Assembly: GCA_016793065.1 (NCBI GenBank) | Contig: JAEULV010000088.1 | Location: forward strand, 1-64,000 | Direction: 5' to 3' | DNA length: 64,000 nucleotides | Source: Hyphomicrobiaceae bacterium | Lineage (GTDB): Bacteria > Pseudomonadota > Alphaproteobacteria > Rhizobiales > Ancalomicrobiaceae | Shown: in pieces, positions 47,551-55,463 of the stretch | Numbering within the stretch: position 1 is the first letter of the stretch | Layout: each line of letters begins with the position of its first letter | Translations under genes and position numbers: made by a program | The notes under the pieces: model-generated | Database searches by the model: none | What the model saw: the letters and a program-made list of their open reading frames with translations, nothing else | Told to the model about the DNA's origin: nothing

Positions 47551-48012
47551 ATGCGCGAACGTATCAAGTCTGCACTCGTGGCGGCGATGAAGTCCGGCGA
47601 CAAGCGCCGCACCGCCACCCTGCGCCTCGTCCAGTCGGCGATCAAGGACCGCGACATCGCCGCGCGCGAGCCGGGCAAGGACACCGTCTCCGACGCCGAC
47701 ATCGTCGAATTGCTCGGCAAGATGGTCAAGCAGCGCGGCGATTCGATCCGCCTCTACGAGGAGGGCAACCGCAAGGACCTCGCCGACCAGGAGCGCGAGG
47801 AAGTCACCATCATCAGCGAATTCCTGCCGAGGCAGATGGACGAGGCCGAGGTCAAGGCCGCCATCGAGACCGTCATCGCCGAACTCGGCGCCACCGGCAT
47901 GAAGGACATGGGCCGCACCGTCGCCACCCTGAAGGAGCGCTATGCCGGCCTGATGGATTTCGCCAAGGCTTCCGGCGTGGTCAAGGCGCTGCTGACGCCG
48001 GCCAAGGCCTGA
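47551..48012 (+). CDS. GatB/YqeY domain protein
   Basis: The 153-residue protein (ATG at 47551) has the YqeY fold, related to the tRNA-binding tail of GatB. Family text includes 'MRERIKSALVAAMKSGDKRR', 'TLRLVQSAIKDRDIAAR', 'IISEFLPRQMDEAEV' and 'GMKDMGRTVATLKERYAG'. The exact role is not settled; tRNA-related functions are suspected. In many alphaproteobacteria carA, yqeY, dnaG and rpoD lie together; here dnaG and rpoD are not present downstream. Confidence 0.93.
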   Translation: MRERIKSALVAAMKSGDKRRTATLRLVQSAIKDRDIAAREPGKDTVSDADIVELLGKMVKQRGDSIRLYEEGNRKDLADQEREEVTIISEFLPRQMDEAEVKAAIETVIAELGATGMKDMGRTVATLKERYAGLMDFAKASGVVKALLTPAKA

Positions 48013-48060
48013 GCCGGGAGCCAGGAACGATCGGGCGGCGGGTCGATCGAGGCGCGCCGT

Positions 48061-49110
48061 TCACTCCGCCGCCTGCGCCGTTGGCGCGGCCGGCCCGAGA
48101 TGCAGCGTGCGACCGTCGACGCCGACGAGATTGCCGAAGAACTGCTCCGCCGCCGCGCGCCACGACCGCGACAGCCCGAAGGCCCGGCAGCGCTCCCGCG
48201 GGATCGTCAACGCATCGAGGCAGGCGGCCCGCAGGTCCGTGTCCAGCACCGCCACATCGGTATCGCCGACCACGTCGATCGGCCCCGGCACCGGAAACGC
48301 CGCGATCGGCAGCCCCGAAGCCGCCGCTTCCAGCAGCACCACGCCATAGGTATCCGTCAGGCTCGGAAACACGAATACGTCGCTGCCGGCATAGACCCGC
48401 GCCAGCGCCTCGCCGGTCTGCACCCCGAGGAACTTCGCCGCCGGATAGCGCTGCTGCAACGATGCCCGCGCCGGTCCGTCGCCGACCACCACCTTGGTGC
48501 CGGGCAGGTCGAGCCGCAGGAACGCCTCGAGGTTCTTTTCCACCGCCACCCGGCCGACATAGAGAAACACCGGTCCGGTGAACCCGAGCGCCGCATCGGG
48601 TCGCGGCCGGAACAGCTCGGTATCGACGCCGCGCGACCAGATCCCCAGCCGCTCGAACCCGCGTCCCGCCAGTTCCCGCCGCAGGGTCTCGGTCGAAACC
48701 AGCGTTCGCGCCGCCGCCGCGTGAAACCGCTGCAACAGCGCATAGGACCACGACAGTGGCACCGGCAGCCGCGCCGCCAGGTATTCCGGAAAACGCGTGT
48801 GATAGCTGGTGGTGAACGACCAGCGCCGATGACCGCACGCCGCCCGTGCCGCCCAGCCGATCGGCCCCTCGGTGGCGATATGCACCGCGTCGGGCTTCAG
48901 GCCGTCGAGCCGGCGGCCGATGTCGCCATGGGCGACCAGCGACAGCCGGATTTCCGGATAGCTCGGCATCGGCAGGGTGCGATAGCCTTCCGGAGTCACG
49001 AACACCACCTCGACGCCGAGCGGTGCCAGCGCCCGCGCGGTCTCGCGCAGCGAGCGGACGACGCCGTTCACCTGCGGTTCCCAGGCATCGGTGGCGATCG
49101 CGACGCGCAT
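48061..49110 (-). CDS. GT4-family glycosyltransferase
   Basis: The start at 49110 (MRVAIATDAWEPQVNGVVRSL) overlaps the stop of the upstream phosphoesterase as TGATG and gives 349 residues. It is a GT-B fold retaining glycosyltransferase: the donor-binding 'FLYVGRVAVEKNLEAFL' and the 'PSLTDTYGVVLLEAAASGLPI' E-x7-E motif are present. Related proteins are alpha-mannosyl- or glucosyl-transferases acting on lipids. The pairing with a LpxH-like phosphoesterase suggests glycolipid or lipid A-related metabolism. Confidence 0.9.
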   Translation of the reverse strand: MRVAIATDAWEPQVNGVVRSLRETARALAPLGVEVVFVTPEGYRTLPMPSYPEIRLSLVAHGDIGRRLDGLKPDAVHIATEGPIGWAARAACGHRRWSFTTSYHTRFPEYLAARLPVPLSWSYALLQRFHAAAARTLVSTETLRRELAGRGFERLGIWSRGVDTELFRPRPDAALGFTGPVFLYVGRVAVEKNLEAFLRLDLPGTKVVVGDGPARASLQQRYPAAKFLGVQTGEALARVYAGSDVFVFPSLTDTYGVVLLEAAASGLPIAAFPVPGPIDVVGDTDVAVLDTDLRAACLDALTIPRERCRAFGLSRSWRAAAEQFFGNLVGVDGRTLHLGPAAPTAQAAE

Positions 49111-49919
49111 CAGGCCGCCACTCCCGGCCGGCTCGGCAGTTCGATCAGTTCGCCGCGCGGCGCCTCGGCCGTCGTCGCGGCGCTGGCATCCGGCCAGCGC
49201 AGGATCGAGAATTGCCCCGACTGGTCCTCGACGATCGCCGTGCAGCTTTCCACCCAGTCGCCGCAATTGATATAGGTGATGTCGAAGCTGTCGTGGATCA
49301 CCGCGTGGTGGATGTGCCCACAGATCACCCCGTGCGCCTTCAGCCGCTTGGCCTCCAGTGCCAGGAATTCCTCGAACGACGAGATGAAGTTGACCGACTT
49401 CTTCACCTTCAGCTTGGCCCAGGCCGAGAACGACCAGTAATTGAAGCCCAGCTTGCGACGGACGTAGTTGAGCCCGGTATTGATGCCGAGCGCCGTGGTG
49501 TAGGCCCAGTCACCGAGCAATGCCAGCCACTTGGCGTGCTGCACCACCGAGTCGAACTGGTCGCCGTGCACGACGACATAGCGCTTGCCGTCGGCCGCCT
49601 CGTGGATGATCTGGTCGACCACCTCGACGCCACCGAAATGGGTTCCGAGATAGTCGCGCAGGAATTCGTCATGGTTGCCAGGTACATAGACGATGCGCGT
49701 GCCCTTGCGCACCTTGCGCATCAGCTTCTGCACCACGTCATTGTGCGCCTGCGGCCAGTACCACGACTTCTTCAGCCGCCAGGCATCGACGATGTCGCCG
49801 ACCAGGTAGATCGTCTCGGCTTCATTGTCGCGCAGGAATTCCAGCAGCAACGCGGCCTGACAGCCCCGCGTGCCCAGATGAATGTCGGACAAGAAGATCG
49901 CACGATGTTGCGTTGTCAT
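49110..49919 (-). CDS. LpxH-like metallophosphoesterase
   Basis: The 269-residue protein is a calcineurin-like phosphoesterase. Metal motifs are 'FLSDIHLGT', 'LVGDIVDAW', 'VPGNHDEF', 'VVVHGDQFD' and 'CGHIHHAVI', a full dinuclear site. It resembles UDP-2,3-diacylglucosamine hydrolases, but many alphaproteobacteria use LpxI for that step, so the lipid A role is not certain. It is translationally coupled to the glycosyltransferase downstream. Confidence 0.88.
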   Translation of the reverse strand: MTTQHRAIFLSDIHLGTRGCQAALLLEFLRDNEAETIYLVGDIVDAWRLKKSWYWPQAHNDVVQKLMRKVRKGTRIVYVPGNHDEFLRDYLGTHFGGVEVVDQIIHEAADGKRYVVVHGDQFDSVVQHAKWLALLGDWAYTTALGINTGLNYVRRKLGFNYWSFSAWAKLKVKKSVNFISSFEEFLALEAKRLKAHGVICGHIHHAVIHDSFDITYINCGDWVESCTAIVEDQSGQFSILRWPDASAATTAEAPRGELIELPSRPGVAA

Positions 49920-50183
49920 CCGGCGCCCCGTTGTTGGTTGTGACGGGAGGACGCTGTGCGAGCATGACCAACATCAGACTCAATAACCGCCCGTGCATCT
50001 AAGGTGGCTCACCTTTGGCTTGGGTCAGTCTCAGTTTTGTGACAGTGCCCGCCGAATTTCCGGCAAGGTTGCTGAACATTGAGGCAAAAGGACTTGCAAC
50101 AAAACTGACAGACGTTTGTCGCGCCGCCGTCGCATCGCTGGTCTACCCGGACCGGATCGAATTGACCAAACGGGGACAAACGC

Positions 50184-50852
50184 ATGTCGCACGATCCGCA
50201 ACGCGCCGTCATGGAAAAGGCCTATGCGCGCTGGGCGCCGGTTTATGACGCCGTGTGTGGCCCGATCTTCCTCGCCGGCCGACGTGCCGCCGCCGCCGCC
50301 GCCCGTCGCGTCGGCGGCCGCATCCTCGAGATCGGCGTCGGCACCGGCCTGTCCTTCGACGACTACGACCACACCACCCGCATCGTCGGCATCGACCTGT
50401 CGCGCCCGATGATCGACAAGGCCGAGGCTCGCCTCGCCACCGGCCGCTATCCGCAGGTCGAGAGCTTGCACGTGATGGACGCCACCCAGCTCGAATTCGC
50501 CGACGCCTCGTTCGACTGCGTCGTCGCCCAGTTCGTCATCACCCTGGTGGAGGATCCCGAGCGCGTCCTTGACGAATGCGCCCGCGTCGTCCGTCCCGGC
50601 GGCGAGATCATCCTCGTCAACCACCTCTATTCGGAAAAGGGCGTCGGCGCCGCCGTCGAGCGTCTGTTCGCCCGCGTCTCCCGACCGCTCGGCCTGCGCC
50701 CGGAATTCCCCTTCGCCCGGCTGCAGGCCTGGGCCGATCGCCACGGCGGCATCGGCGCCATCCACCGCAATCCGGTCCAGCCCCTCGGCGTCTACACCGT
50801 CGTCCGCTTTGTCCGCGAACACGACACCGCCAAGGCGTCCGTCGCCGCCTGA
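50184..50852 (+). CDS. pmtA: Phosphatidylethanolamine N-methyltransferase
   Basis: The 222-residue SAM-dependent methyltransferase has 'AYARWAPVYDAVCG' at the N-terminus, the SAM loop 'ILEIGVGTGLSF' (near residues 46-57), 'VGIDLSRPMIDKA' and 'ERVLDECARVVRPGGEIILVNHL'-type text. This pattern matches the bacterial PmtA group that converts phosphatidylethanolamine to phosphatidylcholine by three methylations. Phosphatidylcholine is common in Hyphomicrobiales. It is followed by a bidirectional terminator shared with the convergent Lrp gene. Confidence 0.85.
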   Translation: MSHDPQRAVMEKAYARWAPVYDAVCGPIFLAGRRAAAAAARRVGGRILEIGVGTGLSFDDYDHTTRIVGIDLSRPMIDKAEARLATGRYPQVESLHVMDATQLEFADASFDCVVAQFVITLVEDPERVLDECARVVRPGGEIILVNHLYSEKGVGAAVERLFARVSRPLGLRPEFPFARLQAWADRHGGIGAIHRNPVQPLGVYTVVRFVREHDTAKASVAA

Positions 50853-50887
50853 CTGCGCCCGCCGGCCCATCACTCTCGACCACAACG

Positions 50888-50924
50888 AAAAACCCCGGAG
50901 GGCAGCACCGCTCCGGGATTTTTT
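50888..50924. terminator. Bidirectional terminator (pmtA / lrp)
   Basis: A 7-bp stem CCCGGAG/CTCCGGG (50894-50900 with 50911-50917) has a TTTTTT run to the right and AAAAA to the left, so it can end transcription from both convergent genes. Confidence 0.85.
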
Positions 50925-50946
50925 GTGTGAAATGGGGGCCGGCGCG

Positions 50947-51441
50947 TCAGCCGTTCTCGCCGCCCGACGGATCGAGCGTCAGCGGCACCGACGGTTCGTT
51001 CTTCGTCTGCTTCAGGGTCAGCGCCGTGCGCACCTGCGCCACCGCCGGCGCCTTGGTCAACTCGTCGATGACGAAGGTCTGGAAGGTTCGCAGATCCGGC
51101 GCCACGCACTTGAGGATGAAGTCGACATCCCCCGACAGCATCCACGATTCGCGCACCAGGTCCCACGCCTTCACCCGCGCCTCGAAGGCGACGAGATCGA
51201 CCTCCGCCTGGCTCTGCAGCTTGACCATGGCGAACACCGTCACGTCATAGCCGAGCATCTTCTCGTCGAGGATCGTGCGGTATCCCTTGATGATGCCCGC
51301 CTCTTCCAGCGCCCGCACCCGACGCAGGCAGGGCGGCGCCGAAATCCCGACTCGCCGGGCCAGCTCGACATTGGTCATGCGCCCGTCGGACTGGAGCTCG
51401 GTCAGAATCTTCCAATCGATGTCGTCGAGACGTAGTTTCAA
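50947..51441 (-). CDS. Lrp/AsnC-family transcriptional regulator
   Basis: I prefer the TTG at 51441, which has GAGG 7 bases upstream and gives 164 residues; a GTG at 51504 would add 21 unusual residues. The N-terminal helix-turn-helix is 'LDDIDWKILTELQSDGRMTNVELARRVGISAPPCLRRVRALEEAG', in short the standard Lrp start, and a RAM ligand domain follows ('DVTVFAMVKLQSQ', 'SGDVDFILKCVAPDL'). In Sinorhizobium an lrp gene lies near trxB and lsrB, and the same neighbourhood is kept here. Target genes are unknown. Confidence 0.92.
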   Translation of the reverse strand: MKLRLDDIDWKILTELQSDGRMTNVELARRVGISAPPCLRRVRALEEAGIIKGYRTILDEKMLGYDVTVFAMVKLQSQAEVDLVAFEARVKAWDLVRESWMLSGDVDFILKCVAPDLRTFQTFVIDELTKAPAVAQVRTALTLKQTKNEPSVPLTLDPSGGENG

Positions 51442-51713
51442 GGGAAAACCTCTGCCATTTTGTGTTTGCGCTTGTGACCCGGATACGCATCCAACCACAC
51501 TCACAACGCAATTTTATTTCTATGTTGCACTGCAAATATCATGGTTTCGGCGTCGGCGGCAAGTTGACGGAACGTCGTTCACATCAAACCGGCTTCAATC
51601 CCGGTTTTTCGCAACATGTTTGCGAAATGCCTTTGTTTTCCGATCGAATATGCGAAAACCGACGCAAGTCTTGCCACTCCGGTTTTCGTCCAACCGCCCG
51701 GTTCCGTTCGCCC

Positions 51714-52703
51714 ATGACACGCTTCCCCGACCAGACCCGCGCCTGGGCCATCACCGACGGCAAGGCCGGCGACCTCGCCCAGGTGCTCGGCTTGCTGGAG
51801 CGCGCCGGCGTCGCCTTCGAAAGCCGCGTCGTCGCGCCGCGCGCGCCCTGGGTCTGGGCCCTGCCGTTCGGCCCGCTCGACCCGCGCGAGCGCCCCGGCC
51901 GCGACGGCGGCCCGCTGGCCGGCCCACTGCCCGACATCGCCATCGCCACCGGCCGACGCGCCGTCGCCGCCCTGCGCGCCCTGAAATCCGCCAGCGCCGG
52001 CCGCACCTTCACCGTCTGCCTGAAACAGCCGGCGACCGGCCGCGCCGCCGCCGACCTGATCTGGGTCCAGGCCCATGACCGCCTGCGCGGCGACAATGTC
52101 TTCGTCACCCTGACCTCGCCGCACCGGATATCGCCCGCCCGTCTCGACGCCGCCCGCCTGAACCCCGCCGCCGAACTCGCCGCCCTTCCCGCCCCGCGCA
52201 TCGCCGTCCTGGTCGGCGGCCCGAACCGCGTCTACCGCTATTCCGACGCCGACATCGCCCGCCTCATCGCCGGGCTCGAGCGCCTGCGCGCCACCACCGG
52301 CACCAGCCTGATGATCACCCCGTCGCGCCGCACGCCGGCGGCCCTGACGGCCGAGCTGGTCGCCCGCTTCGGCGGACCTGCCGGTTTCGTCTGGGACATG
52401 ACCGGCGCCAATCCCTACGTCGACATGCTGGCCCTCGCCGATGCCGTCGTCGTCACCGCCGACAGCACCAACATGATGAGCGAGGCCCCCGCCACCGGCG
52501 CGCCGCTGCTGCTGTTCCGCCCGAGCGGCGATGCCCCGAAAATGGACCGCCTTGCCGCCACCCTCATCGACGCCGGCATCGCCCGCTGGCTCGACGCCGC
52601 CGATGCCCCCGGCGACCGCTATCCGCCGGTCGACGCCACCGAGACCATCCTCGACCGCATCGCCGCCGCCTACGCCGCCCATCGCGCCGGCGCGGCGCGA
52701 TGA
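51714..52703 (+). CDS. ELM1-family protein (GT-B-like)
   Basis: The ATG at 51714 (MTRFPDQTRAWAITDGKAGD) gives 329 residues; a longer frame from 51462 is not family-like. The protein matches the mitochondrial-fission ELM1 family, whose members look like inactive or unusual GT-B glycosyltransferases. Landmarks are 'AWAITDGKAGDLAQVLGL', 'IAIATGRRAVAALRAL', 'VLVGGPNRVYRY' and 'ADAVVVTADSTNMMSEA', the last resembling a nucleotide-sugar site. Its bacterial role is not established. trxB follows after 200 bp. Confidence 0.88.
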   Translation: MTRFPDQTRAWAITDGKAGDLAQVLGLLERAGVAFESRVVAPRAPWVWALPFGPLDPRERPGRDGGPLAGPLPDIAIATGRRAVAALRALKSASAGRTFTVCLKQPATGRAAADLIWVQAHDRLRGDNVFVTLTSPHRISPARLDAARLNPAAELAALPAPRIAVLVGGPNRVYRYSDADIARLIAGLERLRATTGTSLMITPSRRTPAALTAELVARFGGPAGFVWDMTGANPYVDMLALADAVVVTADSTNMMSEAPATGAPLLLFRPSGDAPKMDRLAATLIDAGIARWLDAADAPGDRYPPVDATETILDRIAAAYAAHRAGAAR

Positions 52704-52905
52704 ATTGCCCCCGGCGACCGCCAATCCATCACAACATCGTGGGTAACTGCCCGCGGCCGGACTCCATATGTTGCGGCTCCCGCGCCGATCGCACTAGACT
52801 TCCGTCGATTTCGTCACCACCTGGACCGGGCCGGGGCGCCATCGCCGCCCTGCCGGCCGCCGCCCATCCCTATCCCCGGTCCTCGCCGTCGCTTCCGGAG
52901 CCGTC

Positions 52906-53883
52906 ATGTCCACGCCGTCCACCACCACCCACGCCAAGGTCGTCATCATCGGCTCCGGCCCCGCCGGCTACACCGCCGCGATTTATGCCGCGCGCGCCAT
53001 GCTCGAACCGGTGCTGATCTCTGGCCTCCAGCCCGGCGGCCAGTTGACCATCACCACCGACGTCGAGAACTATCCCGGCTTCGCCGAGCCGATCCAGGGT
53101 CCCTGGTTGATGGACCAGATGCGCGCCCAGGCCGAGCATGTCGGCACCCGCCTGATCACCGACATGGTCACCTCGGTCGACCTGTCGCGGCGCCCGTTCC
53201 GGCTCGAGTGCGATTCCGGCGACGTCTACATCGCCGAGACCGTCATCGTCGCCACCGGCGCCCAGGCCAAGTGGCTCGGCATCGAGAGCGAGGCCCGCTT
53301 CCGCGGCTTCGGCGTCTCGGCCTGCGCCACCTGCGACGGCTTCTTCTATCGCGGCAAGCATGTCGCCGTGATCGGCGGCGGCAATTCGGCGGTGGAAGAG
53401 GCGCTCTATCTCACCAATCACGCCGCCAAGGTCACCCTGATCCACCGCCGCGATAGCCTGCGGTCGGAAAAGATCCTGCAGACCCGGCTGTTCGAGCACC
53501 CCAAGATCGAGGTGATCTGGAACCACGAGGTCACCGAAATCCTCGGCAATGACGGCTTCCCGCCGGCGGTCAGCGGCGTGCGGCTGCGCAACACCAGGGA
53601 CAATTCCACCCAGGACGTCGCAATCGACGGACTGTTCGTCGCAATCGGCCATCAACCGGCGACGGAATTGATCAAGGACCAGTTGAAGCTCAAGCCGACC
53701 GGCTATGTCTGGACCGCGCCGCACTCGACCGCCACCTCGGTGGAGGGCGTGTTCGCCGCCGGCGACGTCGCCGACGAGGTCTTCCGTCAGGCCGTCACCG
53801 CCGCCGGCATGGGCTGCATGGCGGCGCTGGAGGTGGAACGCTTCCTCGCCGGCACGTCTCATCACCGGCAAGCGGCCGAGTGA
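52906..53883 (+). CDS. trxB: Thioredoxin-disulfide reductase
   Basis: TrxB reduces thioredoxin with NADPH through FAD. It has 325 residues. The FAD loop 'IIGSGPAGYTAAIYAARA' is near residues 11-28, the redox-active CATCDG is near residues 141-146, the NADPH loop 'VIGGGNSAVEEAL' follows and 'GVFAAGDVADEVFRQAV' closes the FAD site. The next gene is the LysR regulator lsrB/vtlR, a conserved pair in Rhizobiales. Confidence 0.97.
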   Translation: MSTPSTTTHAKVVIIGSGPAGYTAAIYAARAMLEPVLISGLQPGGQLTITTDVENYPGFAEPIQGPWLMDQMRAQAEHVGTRLITDMVTSVDLSRRPFRLECDSGDVYIAETVIVATGAQAKWLGIESEARFRGFGVSACATCDGFFYRGKHVAVIGGGNSAVEEALYLTNHAAKVTLIHRRDSLRSEKILQTRLFEHPKIEVIWNHEVTEILGNDGFPPAVSGVRLRNTRDNSTQDVAIDGLFVAIGHQPATELIKDQLKLKPTGYVWTAPHSTATSVEGVFAAGDVADEVFRQAVTAAGMGCMAALEVERFLAGTSHHRQAAE

Positions 53884-54050
53884 TCACAAATATGAAGCGG
53901 TCGGCGACCACGATTCCGGCTTAGGATAGCAAAATACGGAGCAAGATCCCCGCAAGCCTCTGTCATTGGCGGGAAATAGCTTGCACCATCCGCGATGCAA
54001 GCGTGTCGCCGGACCCGACCGGGTCGGCAACGCGCCAAGGGGAACCCACC

Positions 54051-54944
54051 ATGGATTGGGACAAGCTCAGGATTTTCTTCTCCGCCGCTCAGGCTGGCAG
54101 CTTCACCCATGCCGGCGAGCAGTTGGAGATGAGCCAATCCGCCGTCAGCCGTCAGGTCAGCGCGCTGGAGGCGGAGCTGGGCGTCCCCCTGTTCCATCGC
54201 CACGCCCGCGGCCTGATCCTGACCGAGCAGGGCGAACTGCTGTTCCGCACCGCCAAGGAAGTCGTCCTCAAGCTGGAAACGGTAAAGACCCGCCTCAGCG
54301 ACACCAAGGACAAGCCCTCTGGCGTGCTGCGCGTCACCACCACCGTCGGCCTCGGCTCGACCTGGCTGACCAGCCGGTTGAACGAGTTCATGGAACTCTA
54401 TCCCGAGGTCCAGATCGAGCTGATCCTCGACGACCTCGCCGAACTCGACCTCGCCATGCGCGAGGCCGATGTCGCCGTCTGGCTGCGCCCGCCGGTCCAG
54501 CCCGACCTGATCCAGCGCAAGCTGTTCACCGTGCACTTCCACGTCTACGCCGCGCCGGCCTACATCAAGCAATACGGCATGCCGAAGTCGCTGGAGGAAC
54601 TCGACCGCCACCGCATCGTCACCTTCGGCAACGCCCCGGCCGCCTACCTCAAGAGCCTGAACTGGCTCGAGACCGCCGGCCGCGAGGGCCAGCCGATGCG
54701 CAAGCCGCACCTGCGCATCAACAACATCCTCGGCATCAAGCTCGCGGTGCAGCGCTCCGCCGGCATCGGCCTGTTGCCGGATTATCTGGTCGAAAGCGCC
54801 ACCGACCTCGTTCGCCTCTTCCCCGAGACCGACGTCCCGAGCTTCGACGGCTTCTTCGTCTATCCCGAGGAAATGAAGACCACCGCCCGCGTCAAGGTGT
54901 TCCGCGACTTCCTCGTCTCCAAGGCCGAGCGCTGGACCTACTGA
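54051..54944 (+). CDS. lsrB: LysR-type regulator LsrB/VtlR
   Basis: The ATG at 54051 (MDWDKLRIFFSAAQAGSFT) gives 297 residues, a normal LysR length; an earlier frame from 54003 adds 16 residues. The winged helix-turn-helix covers residues 1-60 ('MSQSAVSRQVSALEAELG'), followed by the two-lobed effector domain. Position after trxB and sequence style match LsrB of Sinorhizobium and VtlR of Brucella and Agrobacterium. The translated sequence contains no cysteine, although cysteine-based redox sensing has been reported for Sinorhizobium LsrB. A dyad site and small RNA lie immediately downstream. Confidence 0.88.
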   Translation: MDWDKLRIFFSAAQAGSFTHAGEQLEMSQSAVSRQVSALEAELGVPLFHRHARGLILTEQGELLFRTAKEVVLKLETVKTRLSDTKDKPSGVLRVTTTVGLGSTWLTSRLNEFMELYPEVQIELILDDLAELDLAMREADVAVWLRPPVQPDLIQRKLFTVHFHVYAAPAYIKQYGMPKSLEELDRHRIVTFGNAPAAYLKSLNWLETAGREGQPMRKPHLRINNILGIKLAVQRSAGIGLLPDYLVESATDLVRLFPETDVPSFDGFFVYPEEMKTTARVKVFRDFLVSKAERWTY

Positions 54945-55113
54945 CCCGCCCGGCCGGCAAGGACGGACGCGGTTTGCCGTCGCTCGGCCGCCATCGCTCG
55001 CCATGCGCCGCCCGTGGCGCGCCATGACGGCGGCGCGCTTCATGCCTGAGCTCTTCGCAGGTGCGGTATAGCCCATGAAATCTTATGGGCCGAAATCCCG
55101 GCCAAAACCGCAA

Positions 55114-55132
55114 GCGCATGTCTGACATGCGC
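55114..55132 (+). promoter_or_regulatory. LysR-type operator upstream of the candidate small RNA
   Basis: A perfect 9-bp inverted repeat, GCGCATGTC-T-GACATGCGC, lies 40-60 bp before the inferred transcription start and contains a T-N11-A LysR pattern. A weak promoter may follow: TTGCAG at 55144-55149 and an ACATTG-like -10 near 55166. Control by the adjacent LsrB/VtlR is inferred. Confidence 0.6.
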
Positions 55133-55171
55133 ATTCTGCCCTTTTGCAGGGCAGCATATGCCCACACATTG

Positions 55172-55283
55172 AGCGAACGACGCAATGATCGCGAGTCAGG
55201 GCGTCGTCTGTTCCCCTCTGGAATTGCTGGACTGCTCGCAATGAGCAGAAACTGAGCCGGGCCCCGCGCCCGGCTTCTTTTTT
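55172..55283 (+). ncRNA. Candidate AbcR-like trans-acting small RNA
   Basis: Downstream of lsrB/vtlR, where abcR genes lie in Agrobacterium, an RNA of about 110 nt can be drawn. Stem 1 pairs 55177-55183 with 55201-55207. An unpaired pyrimidine-rich block (CTGTTCCCCTCTGG, 55208-55221) is complementary to ribosome binding sites. Stem 2 pairs 55232-55237 with 55243-55248 (CTGCTC/GAGCAG). Stem 3 is the terminator. This three-hairpin plan with an anti-Shine-Dalgarno stretch is the AbcR layout, which represses uptake-transporter mRNAs with Hfq. The 5' end is an estimate, and family membership needs a covariance search. Confidence 0.65.
55255..55283 (+). terminator. Intrinsic terminator of the candidate small RNA
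   Basis: An 8-bp perfect stem AGCCGGGC/GCCCGGCT (55255-55262 with 55268-55275) is followed by TCTTTTTT. No protein-coding frame ends nearby on this strand except lsrB 310 bp upstream, supporting a separate RNA gene. Confidence 0.9.
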
Positions 55284-55328
55284 GATGTGGCCCTCGCGCC
55301 GCCACCGCGCCGGTCCGTCGCCGGCCTC

Positions 55329-55463
55329 ATACCATCGGGCAGTGAAAATGACCGATGGTATTCCTGACGCGAATTTCTCATGCCTCCGATGCAGATGGGA
55401 AATTCGCGTGTCCTCAGAGGACGGCCGCATCAGCGCCTTCGACCTCTGGTATCAGGCGGTCTC
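55329..55463 (+). repeat. Dispersed 135-bp repeat, copy B
   Basis: This is the second copy of the repeat at 27341-27475, in opposite orientation. Inverted arms ATACCATCGG/CCGATGGTAT lie at 55329-55338 and 55352-55361; a 13-bp pair with one mismatch, GCGAATTTC-type, follows around 55369-55407. Its right end overlaps the last 12 bases of the CorC-like gene, so the terminal residues of that protein come from the repeat. Confidence 0.85.
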
